From Gracilaria domingensis (Eukaryota > Rhodophyta > Florideophyceae > Gracilariales > Gracilariaceae): a DNA stretch of 64,000 nt. The stretch spans positions 537,503-601,502 of the forward strand of contig VCMS01000022.1 of assembly GCA_022539475.1 (NCBI GenBank). Reading direction: 5' to 3'. A model generated the notes under the pieces. That model made no database searches, was not told where the DNA came from, and was given only the letters and a program-made list of their open reading frames with translations. Every line of letters starts with the position of its first letter. Positions within the stretch are counted from its first letter, which is position 1. Made by a program: the position numbers and the translations under genes. Shown here piece by piece: positions 1 through 9,714 of the stretch.

Positions 1-1875
1 CTCGGCAGACGAGCCCTCCACTCGATGCTCCACTTTTGGCTTGGTAAGGTGATGAATGCTCGTCACGCAATCCCGTCTTGATGCTCCCTCTTGTGCGGAA
101 ATTGGAACCGACTGCTGCGATTCCTGTGGCCGTCGGCTCGACTGCACTCTCGGCTGACTTCTTGACGCCGATTGCGTCTGCTGCTGCGGTTGACTCTGAT
201 GCTGCGGCATTTGAGATGGCTGTTGCGGAATCTGCTGGTGCCTTGGCGGTGGTTGTCGCTGCGGTTGTAGCGGTCGTGGCTGTGGTCGCGGCTGTGGTCG
301 CGGCTGCGGCCGCCGATCGGACTGCAATTTCTGTTGCGAGTGCACATGTTGTTGCTGCCGTTGTTGATGCGCCACAGTTCGCTGCGTTTGCGCATGTGAC
401 TGAGAAGGTTGTGTCATCTGATGCCGCAAGTGTCGTGCGGAGTTCGTATTAGGCGTACTCGTAAAATTGGAATGAGCTTGCGGTTGTTGAGATCCCAAGG
501 GTTGAGACACGTGACGATGAGCATGTTGAGAATGGGTTTGGGCAGAGTGCTTTGAGGAAACTTGCAACTGAAACGGAGCCACACTTGAGCCAGGGTGCAT
601 AAAAACGTGACTGCTCGGAAGGGCAGATGAGTGAGCGGAGTATGACATTTGATGAGCCGATTGTGATACAAGCGCGTTGGACGGTTGCTGGGAGGGCATT
701 GCAGATTGACTATTGACAAACGGGTTTGAATGTCGCGTGGTAGGCTCAGGTTCAGACGTAGACAATACGGTACGATCCAGCGGCAATGACATCTGCAAAG
801 GCACATTAATGTTGAGTGGATCCTGCTCAGCTTCCGGCAGTAACGCATCCATTGCCATGACGGATTGGTCATGATGCGATTGAAGATGTTCATTCGAAAA
901 AGACGCATGAGGAAAAGTATGCATGTCGTGGCGCGTTGAAGACTGAATGGCGCTCAGGTTCATTATATCCTCGGCAACATCGACATCGAGGGGTTGCTTG
1001 AAATTGGCGGATGTTAGCGCCGGCAGCGGGACGGAATTGTGAGAGGACGGAGCTGGATGATGCAGTGAAGCGTGCTTGGGGGTGTGATGGTGTTGTTGAT
1101 GACGTTGACGTTGAGGCAGTTGATGATGTTGAGGTTGATGAGGTTGTTGTTGGCGTTGTTGAAGTTGGTGTTGGTGTTGTTGTTGATGTTGTTGCGGTTG
1201 ATGTGAGACGGAACGATGATGCATTTGTTGGAAATGTTGTGGTTGCTGTTGCGACGCATATTGATGAGAGGAAGGGTGCAACAGCGAGGAAGAAAATGAG
1301 GGAGGCGGATGTAAATGATGTTGGGGTGGGGCATAAGAAACAGGCGGTTGAAGAAGGGAGCGTTGCTTGTGGTGCGGTGGTAAAGAATGTTGTGAAAGAG
1401 CAGCATGTTGAGATGATAAAGTTGGCGAAGGACGCACCGAAGTAGAAGGCAGCGAATTGTGAGGATGGGGGAGATGCGAAGCAGACGGGGCCAGTGGAGG
1501 CGGTGGGCGGACCAGATCAGAAATTGAAGCAGCGGTAATATGATGCGATGGTGGGACGTGTTGGTGCTTTGACGAAAACGATGTGGTGGGCGGAGGAAGT
1601 ACAGAATTTTGCGCAAGATGCGAAGGGCGGTTCAAAACAGAAGCAGAAGAATACGGGTGGTGTTGGGTGGATTGCTGCTGCTGTTGATGTTGCAGGGTGG
1701 CGCGTAAGGGCGCGGCATTGTGACGAGGGAGATGGGATTCGGTGGATTGCAAATGCTGCGGTGCGTACGAGTATTGGGCGAGAAAGGAGGGGGGATGGGG
1801 GGCTGGTGGTTGTAATTGGGAGGGGGCTGATGAGGCGTGCCTTACCGGCTGCATTGGGGTAAGGTCGTTGAGCAT
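1..1875 (-). CDS. Gln/His/Pro-rich putative regulator, partial (runs off left edge)
   Basis: The minus strand is open in one frame from position 2079 to the window edge. The first ATG in that frame is at 1875, giving at least 625 codons with no stop. The product is dominated by Gln, His, Pro and Ser, with many QQQ/QHQ runs around 1080-1230 and alternating PQPR around 240-310. A less repetitive acidic stretch near 790-1000 contains the motif EDIMNLSAI and looks like a possible interaction or activation segment. The codon pattern (CAA/CAG/CAC/CCA) stays in frame across nearly 1.9 kb, which is unlikely by chance. Such composition is typical of eukaryotic transcription or chromatin co-regulators, but no DNA-binding domain is visible in this part, so the function is unknown. 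It diverges from leuB across a 2.2-kb GC-rich promoter. Confidence 0.7.
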   Translation of the reverse strand, partial: MLNDLTPMQPVRHASSAPSQLQPPAPHPPSFLAQYSYAPQHLQSTESHLPRHNAAPLRATLQHQQQQQSTQHHPYSSASVLNRPSHLAQNSVLPPPTTSFSSKHQHVPPSHHITAASISDLVRPPPPLAPSASHLPHPHNSLPSTSVRPSPTLSSQHAALSQHSLPPHHKQRSLLQPPVSYAPPQHHLHPPPSFSSSLLHPSSHQYASQQQPQHFQQMHHRSVSHQPQQHQQQHQHQLQQRQQQPHQPQHHQLPQRQRHQQHHHTPKHASLHHPAPSSHNSVPLPALTSANFKQPLDVDVAEDIMNLSAIQSSTRHDMHTFPHASFSNEHLQSHHDQSVMAMDALLPEAEQDPLNINVPLQMSLPLDRTVLSTSEPEPTTRHSNPFVNSQSAMPSQQPSNALVSQSAHQMSYSAHSSALPSSHVFMHPGSSVAPFQLQVSSKHSAQTHSQHAHRHVSQPLGSQQPQAHSNFTSTPNTNSARHLRHQMTQPSQSHAQTQRTVAHQQRQQQHVHSQQKLQSDRRPQPRPQPRPQPRPLQPQRQPPPRHQQIPQQPSQMPQHQSQPQQQTQSASRSQPRVQSSRRPQESQQSVPISAQEGASRRDCVTSIHHLTKPKVEHRVEGSSAE

Positions 1876-2095
1876 GTTTGTGCGGGTGAACGAGGGTGGC
1901 GTGCTGACATCCACGGGGTGCGGGGGGTGGAGGGGAGAGGGGGGAGCGATGTGACGGTGAAGCGTGTTTAGGCGTTCAGGGGTTGTGCGGCGAACGAGGA
2001 GACAAAGCTGGGCGGCGGTGAACACGATTGAGAAAAACAGTAGATGGAAGAAGGACGAGTGCGAAAGAGGGTGGAGGAATTACGAAAGGAGCCGG

Positions 2096-2338
2096 TGGGG
2101 GGGGAGGGGGGAAGAGGGGGGAAGGGGGAAGAGGGGGAAGGGGGGGGGGGGGGGGGGAAGGAGTGGAGTCGGTGATGTAGTAGGGCGGAGTGGGCTTGTG
2201 TGGAGGGGGTTGGGGGTGTGCGCGAGAGGATGCGGAAGTGAGAGGGCACAAGGACGGAACAAGCGAGTGCGCGGAAGAGAGGCGGAGGAGGTGTACAGAC
2301 ACTGTGGGGGGGGGGGGGGGGGGGGAGGGGGGGGAGGA
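2096..2338 (+). repeat. G-tract cluster with G-quadruplex potential
   Basis: Two nearly uninterrupted G runs of about 18-20 bases, near 2138-2158 and 2306-2325, lie among many shorter GGGG blocks on the plus strand. Four or more closely spaced G4 blocks satisfy the usual quadruplex pattern. Run lengths may be imprecise because homopolymers are hard to sequence. Confidence 0.75.
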
Positions 2339-3711
2339 AAGCAACGCGAGCGGGGCGGCGGTGGGGGGCGGAAGCGGGTTTGGCACGAAGCGCGCCGGGC
2401 TGTGCGTGTGTGAGCGGCACAGAAGCGCACGGAGCGAAAGCGAGCGAGCGAGCGAACGAGCGCCGGAAAAAAGACGCCACAGCGTGCGTGCGTGCGTGCA
2501 CACGAGCGTCGTGCGCGCGACACACAGCGCGGCAACAGCAGCGAGCGACGCAGAGAAAAGCGCGCCCAGCGCGCGCGCACGCGCCGCCGGCGAGCGGTGT
2601 GGAAAGCGCGTGCGGCTGCGCGGCTGCGCGCCTCGCGCACGCGCGCCGGTTGGCGCGTGCCGCGGCAGCCGTGCGCGCACGCGTGCCACGCCGCCGCGCC
2701 GAGACGCGCGCGCGCGCTCGCTGCGCGCGCCGCGCGCTGTTTGGCCGCGGCGCCGCGCGCAGCGAGCGGCGCCCGCGCGTCTCGCGCGCCGCCGCCGCGC
2801 GGCGCGCGTGGCGCGCGCGCGCCGCCGCGGCACCGGCGCGCGGCCGCGCGCCCGCAGCGAGTGCGCGCGTGGGCGTGCGCGCGCGTCGCGAGGCGCGCGA
2901 TCACGCGCGCGCCGCGAGACACGCCGTGCCGCGCAGCGCGCCGCCTGCCGCGCGCCGCGGCGCGCACCACGCAGCGCGCGGCCGTGTCCCAGCGCGCGCG
3001 CGCGCGCGCGGCGGGTGCGCGCGGCACGCTGTATGCGAGAGGCGCGTTGTGTGCCGCGCACAGCCGCCGTGCGACGATGCCGCGCTTGCCGTCGCCGCCG
3101 CGCGCGGCGGCGCCCGATGCGCGGCGGCGGCGACCGCGGCGGGCGCTGCGCGGCGGGGCGGCGGACGCGCGGTGGCGCTCGCGGCGGCGTGAACAGTCGC
3201 CGTGTGCTGCGGCGATATTTGTTTGGCGACTTTGGACACGAAGCAATACCTGCTACCAGTCACTCGCTGCTGAGAGCGCCGCCCGTCGGCCGCTACCAGC
3301 AGAGTTTGTTATTATCGATCAGACTGTACGCGCGGTCGTCCGTCGCCGTCACCGTCAGCGTCACTGTCACTGCGCCTTCGACCCATCGCCGCGCCGCCGC
3401 CGCCGCCGCACCCCACCACGTCGCGCGCTGCTCCGGGCGACAGCGCTGGCGGCCAGTGCCGAGGCTCGGGCGCGCTGTGTGCCGCACGCATTCCGCTCGT
3501 CGAACGGAAAGGAAAAAAGAAAATTCCGCCGGCCGCATCATACCGGCAGATAGATAAACTTTACGAAACGCGGCGGCAACCGCCGCGCAGCTCGCCCGTG
3601 CTTGCGCCTTGGCGCTCTCGAGTGCGCGCGCCCAAATTCAGCCGTTCATCATCCTCATCTCGTTCCTCGCCCGCGGCGCGCGCGCCGGCGCCAAACCGCC
3701 GCGCCGCCGCA

Positions 3712-3725
3712 TTATCTATAGATAA
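3712..3725. promoter_or_regulatory. Perfect palindrome made of two inverted GATA-type sites
   Basis: TTATCTATAGATAA is a perfect 14-bp palindrome made of back-to-back GATA motifs. It stands out in GC-rich DNA about 390 bp before the leuB ATG. Another AGATAGATAA lies near 3547-3556. A GATA-factor role is inferred from the motif only. Confidence 0.4.
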
Positions 3726-4117
3726 CTACGCTCCACGGCGGTGACAGTGAGGAGTCCGCTCGGCGACAGCGCTCTTGCGACCGCGAGTCGCCGCGCGCAG
3801 CGCTCGATTCGATGCCTGTTTCACGTACAAAGCGCACAAACTGCAAGCGCCGCGCACTGCGAGCAAATTGCTTATGCAAGCAGTTCGCGCCGCGTGTCAC
3901 ACGTGCGCTCCCCCCCACCCCCCCCCCGCCGTGATCACTTGGCCGCCCGCTCCGGTGCCGCCGTCGCTCGCCCCGCCGTGTGGCGAGCACTCCCTTACCA
4001 ATCTCCGTGCGCCGCCGCCGCTCACCGCTCGCCGCGCGCCTCTCTTCTCGGACGCCCTCGACCCGCGCGCCCCATCTTCGTTGTCGTCAGCGCCGTCTGT
4101 TTCTCCGTTTCGCCAAC

Positions 4118-5356
4118 ATGGCTTTTGTAAACTGTCTGTCAAGTTCTTCGTTTGTGCACAATCCATTTTCCAGCTGCGTGGCAACCCAACAGCGATCGCC
4201 ATCTCCCCGTCGCCCGTCCACGCGACGCGTGTTGCCCAAAATGGCCACTGTGCGCAAGCACTCGTATAACATTACACTTCTTCCGGGTGATGGTATAGGG
4301 CCTGAAATCATTTCCGTCGCCGTTGATGTGCTCAACGCCGCGGGGAGACAGCACAATGTGTTCTTTCATTATGAGCAAGCGGATATCGGTGGCGAGGCAA
4401 TCGATCTGTTTGGTGTGCCGCTGCCAGACTCCACCATGACCAAGTGCCTGGAAGCTGATTCAATCCTGCTTGCCTGCATCGGCGGTTATAAATGGGATAA
4501 GCTTCCCCGTGAAGTTCGTCCAGAGAGTGGCTTGCTCAAGTTGAGAAAGAACCTCGGATTATTTGCAAATCTGCGCCCGGCTATCGTTTTGCCGCAGTTG
4601 GTGCAGTCCAGTTCTTTGAAGCCCGAAGTTGTGTCAGGCGTCGACATTATGGTTGTTCGAGAACTAACCGGTGACGTTTATTTTGGCACGCCAAAGGGAT
4701 TGCATATCGATCCGTACACTGGCAGGCGTGTCGGCTACAACAACATGATCTACCACGAGCATGAAATCGAGCGAATCGCAAGAGTGGCGTATAGAACCGC
4801 TCAGAAGAGGGGGAAGCGTTTGGTGTCCGTTGACAAAGCCAACGTGTTGGATGTGTCTCAACTCTGGCGGGAAGTGCTTACTGAGCTTTCTTCCGAGTAT
4901 TCGGACGTCGACTTGTCTCATATGTATGTTGACAACGCTGCGATGCAAATCATCCGCTGGCCTAAACAATTCGATACCATCGTAACGGGAAATATATTTG
5001 GCGATATTCTATCGGACGCTGCATCGATGCTGGTCGGTTCGCTGGGAATGCTACCAAGCGCCAGTCTTGGTGATGGGTCGGGTCCGGGCGTATTCGAACC
5101 CGTGCATGGATCCGCGCCGGATATCGCCGGACAGGACAAGGCCAATCCGCTGGCTTGTGTGCTATCAGCCGCTATGATGGCTCGGTACGATCTAGATCGT
5201 CCTGATGTCGCTGACACTATTGAAAAGGCTGTGAATGACACCCTGGATGCTGGTTTCAGAACTGGAGACATCATGTCTGAAGGTATGACGCAGGTTGGAT
5301 GCAAAGCGATGGGACGCGCTCTGTTAGATAGAATGCAAGTCAAGGCTGCCGTTTGA
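4118..5356 (+). CDS. leuB: 3-isopropylmalate dehydrogenase, plastid-targeted
   Basis: This enzyme performs the NAD-dependent oxidative decarboxylation of 3-isopropylmalate, the third step of leucine synthesis, located in the plastid in plants and red algae. The 412-residue product matches the family throughout: the N-terminal [10 protein letters not shown], the glycine loop ACIGGYKWD, the substrate-binding [25 protein letters not shown], the VDKANVLD segment, YVDNAAMQ, and the C-terminal cofactor region with [12 protein letters not shown]. The first ~45 residues are Ser/Arg-rich and lack acidic residues, as expected for a transit peptide. The ATG at 4118 (CCAACATGG) is preferred because it begins that extension; a second Met just before the mature enzyme could serve as a cytosolic start. 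No intron is seen. The gene is divergent from the Gln-rich gene. Confidence 0.95.
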   Translation: MAFVNCLSSSSFVHNPFSSCVATQQRSPSPRRPSTRRVLPKMATVRKHSYNITLLPGDGIGPEIISVAVDVLNAAGRQHNVFFHYEQADIGGEAIDLFGVPLPDSTMTKCLEADSILLACIGGYKWDKLPREVRPESGLLKLRKNLGLFANLRPAIVLPQLVQSSSLKPEVVSGVDIMVVRELTGDVYFGTPKGLHIDPYTGRRVGYNNMIYHEHEIERIARVAYRTAQKRGKRLVSVDKANVLDVSQLWREVLTELSSEYSDVDLSHMYVDNAAMQIIRWPKQFDTIVTGNIFGDILSDAASMLVGSLGMLPSASLGDGSGPGVFEPVHGSAPDIAGQDKANPLACVLSAAMMARYDLDRPDVADTIEKAVNDTLDAGFRTGDIMSEGMTQVGCKAMGRALLDRMQVKAAV

Positions 5357-5995
5357 TCAACGCGGTGCCGAAATATGAGGAGAGGCCCTGATCGCTGTGA
5401 TATGCTCCCAAAGCGCCTGCTTGTGAATCAAGAACAACTGAGAGATATATATCTCGCACGATGCCACAGCGCTGCATGTGAACGGCATGGAGCGAGCTTG
5501 TCGGAGATTTCTAACTACGCTCAGCATACCTTACAACAAGTTGTACAGACTAAAAGAGAACCAAACAGACTGCAAGTAAACGGTATTTAATTCGTAAAAG
5601 GTGATAAAAACACGGGGTCCTTCTGTTCAGACCGAAACAGCACAGAAGCATTAGAAGTGGGAAGAAGAGAAAAAAAGGGGATGGGAGGGACCATTGGCAA
5701 ACGCAATGAGCATGTGTGTAGATCCGCCAGGTAAAATGCACGCTGTACATACAACTCTCTGAGAAACCATCGACGCGGGTCGAATACCTACCCATCATCA
5801 GTTACAACGCGGATAGCAACTGTATCAAACAAGACGCCCCAAGTACGAAGGTAGCATGCGGCAAACACTCGCATTCGAAAAAGGAAAAAAAGACGGTCCT
5901 ACCGAACAAACCGGGACATAAAGAATGAGACTGCAGGGTCAAAGGAGAAGCCACAAGGAAGAAAGATTCTTTTGCTGCTTGAAGAGTGCGTGCAG
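5357..5995. other. Convergent intergenic region after leuB
   Basis: This 640-bp stretch separates two convergent genes and probably holds both 3' UTRs. It contains only short, unconvincing reading frames. I see no RNA gene or repeat. Confidence 0.5.
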
Positions 5996-7764
5996 CTAAC
6001 TTGCCACAGCCTTTCTGCCGCCACTACGACCAAAGCTGAGAACCTTGGTCAGCGAAAATCTCTTTCTCTCCTTCTCCTCTTCCTTTTCGCCCGAATCAGG
6101 TGCGCCAGTTTGGGTCTCAGTAGCGCCCGGCGCTGCAGCTGCTTCTTCCTCATCAGGTTTGGTTTCCGCCGGCGGCGATGGCGCGGGAGGCGCATCAGTA
6201 GCACCTTCAGTTGTGTCCGCCTGTGGAGTATCCGTAGTAGTAACAGCGGCGGCGGCGACTGCAGCAGCAGCTCTTGCCTTCAGTTCCTTCGAAATGCAAG
6301 GAATACTCATGTAAAGGTCCTTGTCGCTTTGTTGAATGGTTGTAGTTCGAAGCAATACTGCCTGCGAAGAGTCGACAGTCCAGATTCTCATTTCTCTGTG
6401 CTCTGAAAATGTCATGAGGGTAAGCTGTGACGGATCATCATCTGGTATGGGGTAAACCATAGTAACGGACTGGCCGCCGTATGGCACGAATTCGCTGCGA
6501 ACTTGCTTGGCGTCAATGTCCCATATACAAACCTTGCCATCATTTCCACACGTAATAAGCGTGTTGTCATCAATAAAGGCGGCATCGTTGACGCGTGCTT
6601 CATGGCCGCCCTTGAGGCCATAATCTTGAAGAATCGTAATTTCGGCTGTTGCGTCGTCACGCAGTTTGACTTGCGTTGGCTTTCCAAGTTGTTCAGATTC
6701 AGGAGCGTCATCCTTCGCTTTGTCGGTATCCGGCACCGGAACATGCGACTTGACCGGCACGGTGATAAAACTACTCGAAAAGATACTACTAGAAGCGTCG
6801 AAACCCTTCGGCTGCGACGAGATGGGTGCGGCACGTTCGACTTGTTCGACGGTACTAGTGGTCGCACTTTCCGGCGCAAGCGGTGGCGAGGTTTCCTCCA
6901 TGACAGTAGCAGAAGGCTCGGCCGATTGGTCAGCAGCAGCAGTGTCCGTCGCCATATCGGTGTGACTGGTGGACGACACCGGCGCGGACTGAGTAGACAC
7001 ACCGCGGTCATCAGTGACAGAAGAAGCTTGCGTTTGTTCAGCGGGCGCAGACGAAAGCGAAGCGGCGGTGGCACCAACGGCAGCGGCGGAAGCAACGGGC
7101 GCAACAAGCGACGATTGATCTTGTTGTTTTGAAACGACTTGATTCCACGCGTCGATTCGGTGTGAAACGGAACTTTGCTGAGCAAAATCATCCACACCCT
7201 CCGCGGGAACCGGCACGTACACATACGCCGACGCGCGAGATACAAGCAAGTCATTGCTGCCTACGTCGGGCGGGACATAGACGGACTGGCCTTCCTTGAG
7301 GAGGCGGTCGAGCGTCTGCTGGTCCTGGTCGGTCCAGATGCTGTGGCCAACCTCGACGGCTTTCTTGGCGCCGGAGCCGGGGGTGACGGAGTCTCGTTCG
7401 ATGGCGGCGCGGATGTCGTCCGGGCTGAGCGGCAGCTCGAAGGGCGTCTCTTCAGGCTGGTCGGCACTCGACGCCTGCTCAATGACAACAGGCTCGACGG
7501 TAGACGCGGTGGTGGCGGTGGTGGTGGTGGTGGTGGTGTGGTGGTGGTGGCAGCTGACGCGGATAAATTGGCTGCTGCGGCCTGCGCGGACGTGATGCCC
7601 ACATCGGTCAAGGAGGGGAATTTGGGCGGGGGGGGTGCGGACGAGGACGGCAGCGGGTCGGGCTGCTGCGCGGGTTGTTGGGCGGGCGGGCGCATGGTAG
7701 CGGGCACGTTGAGGGCGGTGGGCTCGCGTGGAAGCGGCGGCGCCTCATCAAAGTGGTGCGACAT
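5996..7764 (-). CDS. WD40 protein resembling the distal propeller part of Ge-1/EDC4, with an apparent frameshift
   Basis: From the ATG at 7764 the product begins MSHHFDEAPPLP and is Pro/Ala-rich. Coding potential then moves to another frame at the GGT/GTG microsatellite (7507-7551), so the interval is not a multiple of three. The second frame continues through an acidic linker, two WD40-like blades (GHEARVNDAAF to VCIWDI, and LMTFSEHREMRIW) and an acidic tail ending in SFGRSGGRKAVAS. The spacing of the blades, and the second ending in a charged R-E-M-R-I-W strand, resemble the distal propeller of Ge-1/EDC4, the scaffold of mRNA decapping in P-bodies. The Ge-1 long helical C-terminus is not seen. 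The frameshift may be an assembly slip, a polymorphic repeat, or a small spliced interval. It diverges from the 8476 gene, which resembles the other half. Confidence 0.6.
7507..7551. repeat. GGT/GTG trinucleotide microsatellite inside a coding region
   Basis: About 15 near-perfect GGT/GTG units. On the minus strand one frame reads poly-Thr (ACC) and the next poly-Pro (CCA). The reading frame before and after the repeat differs, so its exact length decides whether the gene is intact. Confidence 0.8.
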
Positions 7765-8475
7765 GGCGGCGAGAAGAGCGTGCGCGGCGAGCGAGCGAGG
7801 AGGGCGGTGGACGCAGCGATGGCGTGCGCGGGCAAACGGCGGGAGCGCGGCGACGGGAGCGCGCGACGGGTTGCGGAGGGCGCGCGTTGGGGGGGGCAGC
7901 AAGCAGCGGGCGAGCCGAGGCGAGCGGCCAAGCCGAGGCGAGCGGCCAAGCCGTGCGTGGTGAAGGGCGTGCGCGGTGTATTTTCGGGCACGGAAACGGC
8001 GCGCCGCGCCACGTGTGCCGCGTGTGGCGCTGTGAGGTACAAATGGAGACGCGCCACTTGGAGCGCGCGCGGCGCTCGGCGCCGGCGCATCTCGCGCGGC
8101 GCCGCGCGCTGATTGGGCGCGGCTGATTTGCGCGCTGATAATAGTTCGTCAGCGCATGACATCAGCGCGGGTTCCAAGTCACCGCCGCGCGGCGGCCGGC
8201 CGCGCGCCGGCTCGGCACATCAGCGCCGCGCGCGCGCGCGCGCAGCTCGGCGCGGCGCGCAAATCGGCACGCGCGGCTGTAAGGCGGGCTGTAAGGCGGG
8301 CTGCCACGTACCGGCGTGGGTAAACCGCCCATCGCGCGAGTCGCGAGGAAGAAGAAACGGTCGCGTACGCGGCTGGCCGTTGTGCGCGCGCGCCTCGTAG
8401 CATGCGCCTGCGCTCCGCTGCCGCGCGCCTGCTCGACTCCGCCGCCCCAGCCGCCCCGCCGCAAGCGCGTCCGAC
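7765..8475. promoter_or_regulatory. GC-rich divergent promoter between the two WD40 genes
   Basis: A 711-bp interval between head-to-head starts. It contains two copies of GAGCGGCCAAGCCGAGGC-like sequence near 7910-7955, two GGGCTGTAAGGC copies near 8277-8300, and a GC-alternating block near 8224-8265. Open frames here are Arg/Ala-rich artefacts. Confidence 0.6.
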
Positions 8476-9714
8476 ATGGTTGCCACCACCTCCACCACCG
8501 GGCTTGCGCCGACCAAGGGCGCCAACGCGCCGGCGCTCATCACCATTCCGGCGCCCAATCGCGCCATCACGCGCCGCTCCGCGCAGAACCCCATCGTGTG
8601 CATCTCCGCCTTTGTCGTGCGCGATAAGAACACCGAGAGCGCGAGCAACGTGTCCGTGTCGCTCAAGCGAAGTGATCGTTTCATGGGGCTCACTTTGAAA
8701 GGCCATGTCGCCGACATCGTCGACTTGGAGTTCTTGCCCACCACTCCGCGCGACGAGGTTCATGTGCTGGCGTCCTGCGATACCGACGGCGTTGTGTACC
8801 TGTGGTTTCTCTACGTCGCCATTGACTCGCTTGGCATTGACATTGGCTTAAGATTGCTAAAGAAGTATTCCTTCTATTCGTTGCGCCGCTCCACGTCCGC
8901 CTACTACTCCAGAATACGGCTGTCGGGCACCGTCGAGAGTGGAACCATGATACTCGTGCCAAACGATGGCTCAAACTGCCGCGTCGTTTCCTTCAACTGT
9001 GAGACATCTAATCCAAAATCCGACGAGCAACTCGCGATTGAAGCGCCGCCAAAGCGTAATCTGCTGCTTCCACCGCCGCAAGACGCTCCAAACGACGAAT
9101 ATTCGGCGAAGGAAACGGCCTTCAATCACGACGTGCACCCCTCCGATACGGCACGGCAACACGACCACTCGGCCCCTGCGGAAGGAAACACCATCTCTGG
9201 CAGCAATGAACTGGCCATGGACCGCAGTGTCGGCATGGAGGTGGTGCCATCCGCCCCACACGCGCCGTTTTCTACGTCGACCGATGAAGAATTCGTACCG
9301 GCAGAAGGGAAGCACGCCACGGAGGCCTTGACCGAGCAGCCGAAAGCGCACGTACCACCGCCGCCCGCGCAAACCGTTACGCATGCTCAAGTGGACGAGT
9401 CCGTAAGCGAAGAGTACGTGGATGCTGTGGCGGATGTGATTGTGGACGAGAAACAAGAAAGCGGCGAAAAGGTTCTGGCCGAAGAGGACAAGGTTCAGAA
9501 CGTGCCGCAGGCAGAGGTTTTGGTTGATTATGGCGATTTGCGAGAAATTGATGGTAGTGAGGACGAGGGACGCGGCGAGGAGTTTGCGGATCCGGAGGTG
9601 GAGTTTGGCAAGAATAAGGGCAGGGTGGAAGAAGGGTATGAAGCTGAGGGAGAGTTTGAGACGGGTGAGTTTAATAGGAGGGTTGATGTGACCGTTGGTG
9701 GCTTCAAGTCCTGA
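8476..9714 (+). CDS. WD40 protein resembling the proximal propeller part of Ge-1/EDC4
   Basis: The product is 412 residues. An N-terminal Ala/Thr/Pro segment is followed by a basic strand with SLKRSDRFMGLTLKGH, then a WD-type blade ending LASCDTDGVVYLWFL, and further strands to about residue 175. The rest is disordered and acidic, rich in Glu and Val. The blade (ring of GHVADIVDLEF then ASCDTDGVVYLW) resembles the first recognisable blades of Ge-1/EDC4/Varicose, which scaffold DCP1-DCP2 decapping. No long coiled C-terminal oligomerisation domain is visible, so this is shorter than the usual >1000-residue family members. The ATG at 8476 is the first in frame and lies just after the GC-rich promoter. 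The head-to-head partner at 5996-7764 carries blades like the missing part. Assignment is by remembered motif similarity only. Confidence 0.6.
   Translation: MVATTSTTGLAPTKGANAPALITIPAPNRAITRRSAQNPIVCISAFVVRDKNTESASNVSVSLKRSDRFMGLTLKGHVADIVDLEFLPTTPRDEVHVLASCDTDGVVYLWFLYVAIDSLGIDIGLRLLKKYSFYSLRRSTSAYYSRIRLSGTVESGTMILVPNDGSNCRVVSFNCETSNPKSDEQLAIEAPPKRNLLLPPPQDAPNDEYSAKETAFNHDVHPSDTARQHDHSAPAEGNTISGSNELAMDRSVGMEVVPSAPHAPFSTSTDEEFVPAEGKHATEALTEQPKAHVPPPPAQTVTHAQVDESVSEEYVDAVADVIVDEKQESGEKVLAEEDKVQNVPQAEVLVDYGDLREIDGSEDEGRGEEFADPEVEFGKNKGRVEEGYEAEGEFETGEFNRRVDVTVGGFKS

Larger units (their letters stand above)
1876..4117. promoter_or_regulatory. GC-rich divergent promoter region between the Gln-rich gene and leuB
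   Basis: No credible gene is seen here. About 2080-2345 is very G-rich. About 2490-3200 is dominated by GCGC/CGCG alternation, which keeps several frames open and yields Arg/Ala-only pseudo-proteins on both strands. From 3250 to 4117 composition relaxes and probably includes the leuB 5' leader. The arrangement fits a CpG-type bidirectional promoter. Confidence 0.6.

Noticed and set aside
1976-3557. Long Arg/Ala/Pro-rich open frames on both strands (350-455 codons)
   Set aside because: They arise because CGCG-rich DNA rarely forms stops; composition is not protein-like and several frames are open at once. I read it as a promoter.
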